DNA of 64,000 nt from Dipodascopsis uninucleata var. uninucleata. Its lineage: Eukaryota; Ascomycota; Lipomycetes; Lipomycetales; Lipomycetaceae. A program made the translations under genes and the position numbers. Shown in pieces: positions 35,528 through 46,343 of the stretch. The notes under the pieces are model-generated. The model ran no database searches. It was given only the letters and a program-made list of their open reading frames with translations, and was not told the origin of the DNA. The stretch spans positions 558,001 to 622,000 of the forward strand of contig JAJLTO010000008.1 of the NCBI GenBank assembly GCA_030568195.1, given 5' to 3'. Numbering within the stretch: position 1 is the stretch's first letter; every line of letters starts with the position of its first letter.

Positions 35528-38244
35528 ATGAGTTTCTCTTCGCGGATTATCGAAAATATTATTTTTGATCCCCCGCTTTCATCATTGTCACACGCGAATG
35601 GCCGAGTAATCACATTTAATGCTTATGTGTTAGCAAAGAACTCCGAGCCACTAGATAAGTCATTCATGCTACAAGTTTGGTGGAGTGCTGACCACTCACA
35701 GTGGGTTGCTAGTACACTAGAATGGCTCACAAGTTCTACGGTCCGTTTTTCGGAAATAACAGATGATCTTAGCTGTGGTTATGCGAACAAATTTCAAATT
35801 AGATTTGTTCCCCCATTGAACTCTGCTTTGATTGAATTCACGGCAAGATATAGATTTGGGGAGGAAGACGAGTGGACTTGGTGTGGAAGTTTTGGACACA
35901 ATGGAAGAATTGTACTGATGGACTCAAAGCCCTTATCACTTGCTGAGATGCAATTTAACGGCCTATTTGAAAACTCTTCTCAGGATTTAGAAGCGACTGA
36001 GATCATGAGTCAAGTTGTCGACTCCAGAGTATGGAAAGTGACCGGTGTTGCAAATCCAAACGGCTTGAACACAACAGATGTTCCTCTTGGGAAGCCAATG
36101 AAAATGCAGAAGTACCTGTGCCTAGTTAACATATCGTCGTCGTGGCTAGGTCCTCGTCATGGCACTACGGATTTCAATATTGATCGTCCTGGCGTTATGC
36201 TACTCTTGAGACGGTCAGATGGTTATAATATTGCTGTTATCCCATTTTGCAATATGAAAACATTAATTCTTGCCCATCTCTCTTCGCATGATGGTATTCT
36301 TATGGTCAATATATCTAATGATTCATTAGAACCAAGACCATATGCTGTATTTGTCGGAGCCAGTAAGGATCCTTATAAGGCTATACAATCAGCAATGTAC
36401 TCTCTTAAGAGTGCCTTTCAATCTCTAACCGAGAGTTCTGAATCTGATAACGCTATGAATACTTTGCCGATGACCATAACACATACTTCTGAGCCTATTG
36501 TTCATCCTGTAACAAGAAGCTTTAAATTCGATGATGAACCAGTTCATGCAGCGTGGAATGAAGAATGGATTGATTATTTCACTTTCTGTACTTGGAATTC
36601 CATGGGTATCGAAGTAAGTGAGGATAAGATTCTTAGCGCTCTTCAAGATTATCATGACCATGGTATCCGTATCGGAACAGTTATTATTGATGATGGATGG
36701 CAAAGTGTGAATGAGCATCGTCAATTTTCGAAGTTCGAAGCTAATAGTCAGTTCCCCAACGGCTTGAAGCATACTGTTAAAGAAATCAAGAAGCGTTTTC
36801 CATACGTTCGTCATGTTGCTGTTTGGCATGCTTTACTTGGGTATTGGAATGGAATCGATCCTAATGGTGATATTGCTAAGAAATATGAGATCATCAAGTG
36901 TCAGGCTTATAATAATGACATATATGTTGTGAGTGAAAGTGATGTTAATCGCTTTTATAATGATTTCTACAGTTATCTTTATGAATGTGGTATTACTGTC
37001 GTGAAAGCAGATGTTCAAATGCACATATATGACCTTAGAGGACCAAGTATCTCAGGTACACGTATTCATAAGGCTTATCAAGATGCATTTAGACTCCATT
37101 CTTTAAGATATTTCTATCGCCGTGTGACTTACTGTATGGCGATGAGTCCTCAATATTTCTATTATTCTCTTTTAAACACTTCTACCCCGAAGCCGACACT
37201 GCGAAACTCGGACGGTATGTGATTGGTGATTTCTCTAGGTTTATTGGTTTACATGAGCTAACCTCATATTCAGATTTCTTTCCTAATATTCCATCTAGTC
37301 ATCATTGGCATATCTTTTGTAACGCAATGAATGCGACGATGACTTCTCTTTTATACGCGTTTCCAGATTGGGATATGTTTATGACCGACCTAGAACATTA
37401 TTCATCTCAGCATGCTGCTTCCAGATGCTTATCTGGTGGACCTGTTTACATTACAGACGCCATAGATCGCCATAATATGAATATAATCAAAATGATTCAA
37501 TCCAGTACTATCCAGGAAACATCTATAGTTGCACGGCCATCACGAGCTGCACTTCCAATAGATCCATACTTTGATATCAAAGATAGATCAATAATGTTCT
37601 TAAAGAATTTCTACGGTGGTACTGGTGGGTTTAGTTTCTTGGGCGCATTTAACGTTAACGAGGATCAAAAAGCTGTTTTAAGTGCTTCCATAAAAGTGCA
37701 CATGCTACCTGGACTAGTGGGTGGAGAAAGTTATATTCTACGATCCTTTAGAACTGGTCATATGACTGGATTCAAGCTCAAGAGAGGCACTCTCTCTAAC
37801 GAGGAGAAATATGAGGAACAAGATAAAGACTTGATGATAATAAGACTAGGATATAGCCAATGGGATATTTTCACTGCCTGCCCTCTAGCATTAGTGAAGA
37901 CAAGATTTAAAACTATTAAAGTTGGTGCTATTGGTCTTACGGACCAAATAGTGGGACCTGCGTATATTGTGCGACAGAATTTGAGTGTACCCAATAAAGG
38001 GCGTGCAGTTTTAGATATTGATGTAAAGGCATTTGGCATTCTTGGAGTATATATATCTGACTTAAGCCTGACCTTAGATTCTATTAATGGATTATTGGTT
38101 ACTATACAGGGAGAAGTCATGCCTATCTCAGCCATTTCTACCGAAGGAGATCTTCTTCAGATGGACTTGAAAAAATCGTGGGATGAATTAGGTCTAGAGT
38201 CGAAATGGTCGAACGAGATAGCTGTGAGAATATTCATTACCTGA
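35528..38244 (+). CDS. GH36 raffinose-synthase-like / alkaline alpha-galactosidase (Sip1 family)
   Basis: Exons 35528-37214 and 37274-38244 encode 885 residues. The fold is the GH36 (beta/alpha)8 barrel: GTVIIDDGWQS at the barrel start, the nucleophile Asp495 in VKADVQ, and the acid/base motif RNSDDFF with Asp562 and Asp563. The only intron (59 nt) falls inside this motif, splitting the second Asp codon. SHHWHIFCNAMN and PDWDMFMTDLEHY downstream are also characteristic of the raffinose synthase/seed imbibition subgroup. Plant members move or release galactose from raffinose-type sugars; fungal members are less well characterised, so alpha-galactosidase or transglycosidase activity is inferred. 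No signal peptide is seen, pointing to an intracellular enzyme. Confidence 0.9.
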
Positions 38245-39416
38245 TTTCTGATCACTAGGTCTAAGGCATCTCTACTTTGGGTTAAATACAGGAATACGAC
38301 ATAGCCTTACAATTATTTATTCGTTTCCCTATTTAAAATTATATCTCATAGCTATATGCATGATCGAATAATGTTGCTTATTATTATTTGAGTCATGTTA
38401 ACTATTAAAAACTTGCTCTTTGCGTCGTGCTTATTTTTTGTTCGGATAATTTCCTTAGTGTTTTAATAGTTTGAGACCTTAAATAGCGGAGAGATCAAAC
38501 CTGATAGTAATAATTCTATGTTTGCATGTTTTCATTTATATATTGGAATGTTCTAGTTCCATCAGTACATTGGAGTTTAAATTGGTCTCTTTCGGAGGGT
38601 TCTTCCTTAATATTTGTTTTTTTATTGTTCATTTTATTATGTGTCATCGATTTAATTATATTTTTTATGGGTGTCTGAATAAATTAGATCCAACTATATA
38701 TAAAAGTGTTATTCGTAAATTATAATTTTAGCAAAGTTAGAGAAGTGGAAGGTACATTCATATCTGTAAATTTCAGCTCGACTCCATCAATGCCATCTCT
38801 ATGTATTCTATATAATATCAGTCTTACATTTGTCAACTACCGGGCAGCTCATTAGAAATTTTATTTAGCATAGACAGGCAGTTGTGCTCTAATTAAGCTA
38901 TCTTTTACCAATTTAGATCCGATATAAAATATAAGATCATATCTTCATTCAGCCGACCTGAATTAATTTTGTCTTGCAGTAAAATCAAGATTGCCAAGCG
39001 AAGTGGAGCGATCAAATTTTATATAAAATGGTCAACGATAGAAGACAGAGTATATGAAATAGAAGAATTTAAAACAAACATCATCAAAAAGTACGTTCAA
39101 AAGTAATACCAAACGACTGATAAGAAGAAAACGCGAATAATTAACATATTTTACGTAAAATAAATAGAAACGCAGTATTAAAACAAAGCATTGAGCCAAA
39201 CAAATAGCACAAAGAACCAAATCCTTCTCACGTCTAATAATCTCCTTCACTAAGCTGTCGGAAAGAAATTCTTTATTCAACTTAGCAACAAAAAAATGCT
39301 AGCTTAAGTTAAACTAGTACACCATCCAAAGGAGAGCACTGACCTGAAACGTAAAAAAGAAAAATACAAACCACGATAAGAAAACAAATATTTGGAAATT
39401 TTAGATAGACTATCAC
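38245..39416. other. convergent spacer
   Basis: About 1.2 kb between convergent genes. Very AT-rich, and no gene is supported on either strand. A short T-rich open frame at 38522-38725 resembles no protein. Confidence 0.5.
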
Positions 39417-41163
39417 TCACTCTGAAGTGGAAGCTTTCTTCTTAGATTTCTTGTTCTTTTTCTGGGTGGCCTCAGCAATTAAAGTCTCAAAGACGCGCGC
39501 ATCCTCATCTTCCTCTTCATCGCGCTCTGCGTCTCTAAATATAGCGCCAATCATCTCAAGAGCAAGCGCTCTTTCTCTCCGCTTTTGAAGAGAGACTTTT
39601 TTATCCTCCAAAACATTATCGCACACTTCTCTAAGGACGCTTTGGACCTCAAATCGGGAACCCCTCCAAGCTGCGTTAAGAATCTTACCCATGACTCTGC
39701 GCTCAAAGTCGGCTTTCTTCTCTTCGGTCCAGTTTTCTCCTCCCTTTTCTTCAGCTTTTGTCATGTCTTCAATAGTAGTCTGAGCATCAAGAGCACTAGA
39801 AATTGTATTCCATGTATCCTTGATGATGGTCCCTTTCTCTTTGACCTTACTAAAGATGCCAGTAATTCCTAGATATTTTTGGGATTTGCGGTAGCTCGAG
39901 CCCTTATGGTAATAAATCAAACCAATTGCATGTAGTAATTCAATACCAAAAGATTCCATTTTAAGGTTTTCACGCTCATATATGGTCTGTTCCCTGAAGG
40001 CTCTAGTAACATCTTCGCTCATGTCTGATTCAGTCCAGACATTCAATCTGTCTACTAATTTCGCAGTAAGATGCTCAACTCTGGCTTCTCTAGCCTGCTT
40101 TCGTTCCCGTTCATATTTCTCCAATTCCTCTCGTTGACTTTTGGTGAGACCAGGCTTCTTCTTGTCTTTCTTCTTATCGCTATTCGCAACGCTTCCGCCT
40201 TCACTATGCAATTCGCTTTCAACTGTACTGTTCTCTGCACTACCTCCAATAGCCAGTACGTTAGGAGAAGGCGGACTAACATGAACAGGCGTAGTAGAAC
40301 CAAATGCAGAATAGTCCTTTGATGCTTCCGGCTCGGTTGTCGGCGTAGAAGTAAATGGAGCAGCACTTGATGCTTTGTTCTCAGTAGATTCTGCCTCTGA
40401 ACGAACTTCTGACTCTTCTTCTGCACCAACGCCTGTGATTTCAATCGTCTTTGTAAGGTCTTTAATTAAAGAGAGCTCGCCAATACTATCCAACATAATT
40501 AGTTCAATTTACTACTGCTGTCGAAAATTTCAGTAACTCACAGATCATAGAAAGCTTCTCCGCCAAATATGGAAGTAAAAAATTCATTTGGGTCCTCTGA
40601 AAGAAACGACCTTATTAGCAATCATATATAATAATTATGAACCATAGAGCATTTCAAATCTTACCGAATCCTGCATCTGGCATTGCTCTATCTTTACCAA
40701 ACTGATCATATTGCTTCCGTAGTTCAGGGTTACTTAAAACTATTTGAGCGACAAGTTATTAGTATCTTATTGTCCGAAAGACACCCTTATGGTGGCCGTT
40801 TATATACCTTGATATGCTTCTCCAACCTATGTAACAGAAACAAAAATGTTAGTAAGGACTCCATCTCTGCTATGCACATATATATTCGACTTCATGTTAT
40901 ATCTAAATAGTCTATTCTTTCTCAACAATCGAACGCATCTACAAAATAAACTGTATGACACTGGACTACTGACAAGATTATCAAAGGACCACAAGACATA
41001 CCTCTTGAAATTTCGCATGAGCGGTTTCGTCATTTGGATTTTTGTCTGGATGAAGCAAGATAGCCTTCTTTCTATATGCTTTCTTGATTTCTAGCTCAGT
41101 GGCATCAGGTGCAACACCCAGACAGTCGTAATATACTGTATCAACAACAGTAATTTTCGACAT
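39417..41163 (-). CDS. class C J-protein with DnaJ-X domain (Caj1/Djp1 type)
   Basis: Five exons (41163-41002, 40826-40808, 40739-40665, 40596-40542, 40485-39417) encode 459 residues. The J domain spans about 8-75 with HPD at 38-40, needed to stimulate Hsp70 ATPase. Exon 2 is only 19 nt; it encodes VGEAYQ, part of the last J-domain helix, and skipping it would break the frame. A disordered Ser/Thr/Glu linker follows, then a DnaJ-X domain ([13 protein letters not shown] to [19 protein letters not shown]) and a Lys-rich end. Yeast relatives Caj1 and Djp1 assist membrane-protein and peroxisomal/mitochondrial precursor targeting. Which of the two it corresponds to cannot be decided by eye. Confidence 0.93.
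40808..40826 (-). other. 19-nt micro-exon of the J-protein gene
   Basis: Acceptor CATAG, then GTTGGAGAAGCATATCAAG, then donor GTATAT. It codes VGEAYQ plus one base, joining phase 0 to phase 1. The flanking exons join in frame only when it is included, and the resulting [17 protein letters not shown] is the canonical J-domain sequence. Confidence 0.9.
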
Positions 41164-42111
41164 ATTTGATGGTTGACTTCGTCCAGATACTGATCTGATT
41201 CACTGTCGGCCGTTTGCTCTTTTCTACGAGATATCGCTAAAAAAGAATCAGGTCTATTCGAGCTATCGATTCCGTGTCACCGGCAAAACAGTGATTTAGC
41301 ACAAACAAGAGGATTCTTAATGTCCGAAAATGTAAATCTAAATAAATTCTATAAAAGAAAAACTGGTATATTAGAATACCAGCAAACGAGATTCCCTATA
41401 ATTATGTTAACCGCGTTAGAGTCCAACGTGTTGTTTTGGGCTGAAATTTACATAAATGATGAAAATTTCTGGAGGCTTTTTTTCGCCTAACCTTGACAGT
41501 CTCGTTTCAACCTCAAGTTTATATTTAACATATATATTATAATAACAGAGTCAACGATAGAACTTCTAGAACTAATAATTGTAAATAATTAGATCTAGTA
41601 AGTCGTTGAAGAAGGTCAGAATATTCCTATAGACAATTATGTATGAGGTTATGTTCAAATACGTATATAAGTAGGTAAAAAAGTGGATATAGCCCAGCAT
41701 TATCAGACTATAAAGAAAATTGCCTCTCTGACTGACTATATAAAATTTCTATTTCTGAGCTCTAACGGTGTGGATTAAGGACAAAGCAGAAACTTTGTTT
41801 ACTAGGAAGCGCTAAGACAATTGAAAGCTACTGAGTATATTCAAGTAGCATTCTTAGATCCGAGCATACATTAATTGGCGAAATGGTCAAATATTCTATT
41901 TATATGGTTATACCTGTACGGTACACAAATATAAACAAATCATACATGACATATCTTTATCAGAGTTACTACAAATCATTAACCAACAGAGTCTGCGAAT
42001 CAAGACGAAACTATGGTCAAGTAAGAAAGAACCTCGTAAACAGGACAATCACAATTGAGCACTTGCCTAGTATACACAAAAGTAGAATATCGCATGGAGA
42101 CCATTGAAAGG
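41164..42111. other. spacer
   Basis: About 0.95 kb between the J-protein and FAH genes. AT-rich; nothing recognisable. Confidence 0.45.
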
Positions 42112-43473
42112 CTACAACTTAGCCTTAATTATGTCATGCTGGTAAATGACTTTATTTTCAATGGTACCAACGTTCTCGAGTTCGATTTCGACGATATCGC
42201 CATCACGGAGCCAGTACTGTGGCTTTCTTCCCATACCAACACCTATACCGAATAGTTAACTTATGGATGTCTTTGCACTATGCTGTCTAGCCTTATTAAA
42301 TAAGAATACTAACCAGAAGGAGTTCCAGTAAAAATGACATCGCCAGGAAGCAATGTCGAACCCTGACTCAAAAAAGAAATCGTGCGAGCAATACCAAAAA
42401 TCTGATCGGAAGTGTTCTCAGACTGAACAGTTTCTCCATTAATTTTAGTCGAAATTTTCAAGTTCTGAGGATCCTTGATGATCTAATTTAAATTATTAGT
42501 CTTAATCTTATATATTAATTTTTGATCTACATACCTCAGAAGATACAATAGCAGGTCCCATTGGCGCCCAGCCATCGCACATCTTTCCTAGAGACCACTG
42601 GCCTAAATAGAGATTCAGAATCATTAGCGTCTGTAATTCGAAATAGTTAGTTAGGACCAGAGTACTTACCACCACCCTTCTTAATTTGCCAAGCTCGCTG
42701 AGAGACATCGTTACCAACAGCATATCCGAGTACATAATTCAAGGCTTCTTCCTCGCTGACATTGTAAGCTTTCTTACCGATAACGATAACAAGCTCGCAT
42801 TCATAATCAAGCTCATTGTCAATCTGCGCAAACTTCGGAATTGGAATAGGCGATTCAGGATCTGTTATAGAAGTTACAGGCTTGAAGAACAAGACCGGAT
42901 ATTTTGGTTTTGGAAGATTAATCTATTGTATGTCATTAGTTATTAGTTAATAGTTCTGCCGGTTTCCAGAATCTGTCGCATAAAACCGACCTCTTTAGCA
43001 TGCCTACCAATTAGCTATGTTAGTAACTAAATATAAAAAGGCTAACAAAAAATAGCTCGAAAAATATCTCTCAAATATTTAAAAATCTTACTTAGCATAA
43101 TTTAATCCTAATAATCTAACGGTGTGAATCTGGTCCCACGACAATGGAGAGAGCAGTTTAATAATTTCCTATATAGTTAATATAGAGTATTAGATATTGC
43201 TTATACACCACTATAGCTATCTCCAACCTAAAGATAATTAGGTACCTTCTTCTCGCTTGTAACAGTGTGGTCACCTAAAACGTCACCCTCAATCAGAAAG
43301 GCATGAGTTGCCTTTCTAGCATCGTAGGTTCCTGTAGGAAGAATAGCATCACCGAAGTATGTATTACCGTCGGAAGCGATAAACCGAACCAATCGCTAGA
43401 TAGATTGGTTAGCATTTGATTTATTAGTATCAATTTAGCACACTGTTTGGCTTCTTACCGAAAATGAACCCAT
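42112..43473 (-). CDS. fumarylacetoacetate-hydrolase-domain enzyme (FAHD2-like)
   Basis: Eight exons (43473-43459, 43395-43246, 43168-43092, 43003-42991, 42922-42670, 42602-42535, 42482-42314, 42242-42112) encode 291 residues, an exceptional intron load for its size. The N-terminal strand domain (MGSFSRLVRFIASDG) and length fit the FAHD2 type. The catalytic region has LNYAKHAKE, metal-ligand acids in ELDYECELVIVIGKKA, and VGNDVSQR; the end is PQYWLRDGDIVEIELENVGTI. Exon 4 is only 13 nt and supplies the HAKE of the conserved NYxxHAxE motif, so the product depends on it. Relatives act as oxaloacetate tautomerases/decarboxylases or acylpyruvases, often mitochondrial; the exact substrate is not readable. 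It shares a 262-nt divergent upstream region with ILM1. Confidence 0.9.
42991..43003 (-). other. 13-nt micro-exon carrying the HAxE motif
   Basis: Acceptor GGTAG, exon GCATGCTAAAGAG, then an unusual donor GTCGGT. The preceding exon ends in phase 2 (AA) and the next begins in phase 0, so only inclusion keeps the frame and yields NYAKHAKEINLPKPKYP, which matches the family. Confidence 0.82.
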
Positions 43474-43735
43474 ATTCTCTATTTTCCTTTCAAAAAAATT
43501 ACCTACGAGATAAAGAAGCGGAGATGATCTTCTACACCACTGATTTAAATTGTGCTTATTATTACAACGAACCTAATGGCTGGTAAGGGTTTGGTACTAT
43601 TACTTGTTATACATTTGGTAAAGCAGAAAAAATTGTGATTCTCTAGGTACGAAAGCATCGTATTCTTTATTTCACCAAATATATTTGTCGCTTAGAAGGA
43701 GTTCGTCATTATTCTCGGCAGAAGTGATATTAACT
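43474..43735. promoter_or_regulatory. shared divergent promoter, FAH gene and ILM1
   Basis: 262 nt separate the start codons of the minus-strand FAH-domain gene and the plus-strand ILM1 gene, so both promoters must overlap here. No clear regulatory box is visible. Confidence 0.5.
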
Positions 43736-44380
43736 ATGATCTTGTCATCCAAAAACATAGTGATCGTCCATCTGACGTTCCTTAATGCTATTGTATACAA
43801 GCTCCTGACAGACGCGCCTGCTCTCGCAAAGCATCCATTAATCTTCATAGTTGGCCGTGCCATGAGATTAGTAAGTTAGTTTTATTTGGAGTGGAGTGTT
43901 TTTTGTTAATTTAGGAATTGTAACTTATACTCTACGATTTAATACTAACAAGAAGGGATAAACAGCCTGATATTGACCTTTACTATGATGATCCGAAAGT
44001 AGGAATAATAGTAGTTGTGATGTTAAATATGATTATTACAGACCTTGCTACGATGATGACAGATAGCTCTTCATTTTTGGGTGTTGCAGGTAAGTGACAG
44101 CATAAAAAATATGCATAAGTTTATGTATAAGCTTATCTATGGCGAAATTAATAATGTATGTGTGAACTAACAAGTGATACATGACGAAGTTCCCTTCCGC
44201 TTGATGCTTTGCTTCACAGTAGCGGCATTTGCTTATTTAACATCTGAATCCAACGTTATTTTATCAAACTCGGCGGTTTTCTGTTTCAGTTTCATTGAAA
44301 TTGTTATACAGTTCTGGCTCTTTTTGACTCTAAGAGAGGAACGACAACGACTAATCAAGGTACCAACTGTGCCAGAATAA
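43736..44380 (+). CDS. ILM1: ILM1-family membrane protein
   Basis: Exons 43736-43870, 43966-44089 and 44175-44380 encode 154 residues. The protein has about four hydrophobic segments, starting IVIVHLTFLNAIVYKLL. The C-terminal half, VPFRLMLCFTVAAFAYLTSE, then NSAVFCFSFIEIVIQFWLF and LREER, matches the ILM1 family, named in yeast for increased loss of mitochondrial DNA; the protein is reported at the ER. Molecular function is not known. Intron 1 was set by a perfect TACTAAC branch site about 20 nt before the acceptor at 43965, since nearer acceptors lead to stops. The ATG is the first good one; frame upstream is open but lacks an ATG. It is slightly shorter than the yeast protein. Confidence 0.82.
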
Positions 44381-45154
44381 TAGTACACAAATGCCCAAAG
44401 CGAAGCCATTTAGCTTTCAAAGACTCGAATATTGTAAATATACATTGATGAAATTGGATTACAAACTATGACTATACATGTTATATAAGACAGATATTCG
44501 TATGTTCAACTTTCTGATATTTTCCTAGCAGCCTATGTCAAATGTCGAACAAAACTTACCATCTATCGTAATGGCAATCAAACAAGCTCTATAAATATTT
44601 CGATATAGGACACAATGAGCAATGTGTATGATTATTAGACACAGATAGATAATCAATCTGGAGTTCACTTTGGTAATACTCAATCATAAAACTGCTCAGA
44701 GCAGTGATACATCAGGATAGAAACGTATGTTCGTGTGGCGTGACTGCCCTCACAAGCAAAAATCAGCTTACACATTTGATTGCATCACGCTATACCATAA
44801 CAATTAACAGAGCGCTTGTCAAATATATTATTCCTACGTATTCTAAGCGGTGAAAATTCATGTTGCTTAAAGCATTAATGCTCATATATACTATTTCATA
44901 CTATTTCGTACGTCGTAAACATAACACCACCTCGTGTTTGATCCCGAAAGAGTGAAACACCGTAACTTCATATATACCCATACCTGTAATCACTCAAAGT
45001 ATCAGAACAAAAAAAAGAAAAACATGTAATATTTAGTTAAAACTTAAAAAATGGAAACATCAATCCAAAAATTGAACGCCGTTATTATAGTTAATACATC
45101 AGACAAAAATTCGATTAGATAGTAATAAAGAGTAAATGTCAAAATATCAATCAT
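44381..45154. other. convergent spacer
   Basis: About 0.77 kb between convergent genes, AT-rich. No gene or structured RNA recognised. Confidence 0.45.
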
Positions 45155-46343
45155 CTAATAGAGAGAGGCACTTCCTGATAACATAGATGAAATGTTGCTC
45201 GCGTAGTATTCTTGGTCTTGGAATGGGAACTTTCCTGAGGTACAGTCCTCTAGTCCGTTATTTCTAAGCAGTCTAGCATCATATGTATTGTCATGAATAG
45301 AGTCATTGGGTGCATAATCGAACTTTCCTAGTGACCCCATCATGTATATATTGCTGTCGTGGAACGCATCGTTTGAAGTCTGCCCAGTGTTGCCGTCATT
45401 TACTATGCTATGGCCGTAGTCCGAGGTATAAAAAGACTGGGGTGATGATGGAGTTGAAGATTGGGAGTAAGTAGATGAGTTACTCGAGAGCTCATCAGGC
45501 AGTGACATCTGCGAAATTGCCTCGAAATCGACTGCAGGCTGGCTGTTTGGTATATTCCATTGCATATTTCTGTCCATACTATCATTTATAGTAACATTTT
45601 CAGACGAGAGCATACCATAGATATTAGGAACAACATCGGCAGTCTTGGTAGCAGCAAACTCATCAGTGAACTGTGAATGCTGTTCTAATGTAGAGATATC
45701 AGTGTTCATATTATGGTGATACGGTCCGTTGTTACTGCTGCCAAATTGAGCGTTGAAATATAATGTATCATCATCATAATCATCATCATCGTCAAACGAT
45801 AGAGTTCTTCCGTTTCTGCTAGATGAGAGCACTCCGTCATATCCATTGGCAAAGTTACAAGAAGAAACCACGACAAATCCATCTACGTGGTCATCTTCAT
45901 ATTCTCGCCAACCATCTTTCACAAATGGTTTGAATATAGGTTTCGCATTTGCTATTTATTGTTTTAGCTCCTAATTCACAGAATCATTGATACGATCAGT
46001 ACTTACAATCATATACAGGACATCCCATGGTGTCTATAACCGTAGACATCTTTTTCAGGATTCTTTGAGTATCATCCTTATAGCTGAGCCTTCGTGAATA
46101 GTCACATTCTATATTTAAGCGTTTGCAAGGTGTACATTTTGGATGTGTCTCATCGCACTTAATTTTACGATTCTATAATTGTATGGGTGTTAGTGTATAC
46201 TATATCTTCTCGCGATTATGCCACTGCAATCATGTAATACTTACTCTGCATGTCCAGCACCCATTACGAGACCTCGGTATCTTCTTATTGGACCAAATTC
46301 TGGAGGAATTAGTTAAATTATTCCTACTACTATCCTTGGACAT
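45155..46343 (-). CDS. Zn2Cys6 transcription factor
   Basis: Exons 46343-46245, 46172-46007 and 45951-45155 encode 353 residues. The zinc cluster is C29, C32, C39, C46, C49 and C56 (CX2CX6CX6CX2CX6C) in RNGCWTCRNRKIKCDE...CTPCKRLNIECDY, preceded by a basic stretch; intron 1 cuts it after CWTCR. The RRLSYKDD that follows is common in fungal C6 factors. The remainder is acidic and Ser/Asn/Asp-rich (DDDDDYDDDTLYF; Ser/Pro tract near residue 245), consistent with an activation region, and there is no middle homology domain. Like the factor at the left of the window it is short for the class. Regulated genes are unknown; there is no metabolic cluster beside it. Confidence 0.88.
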
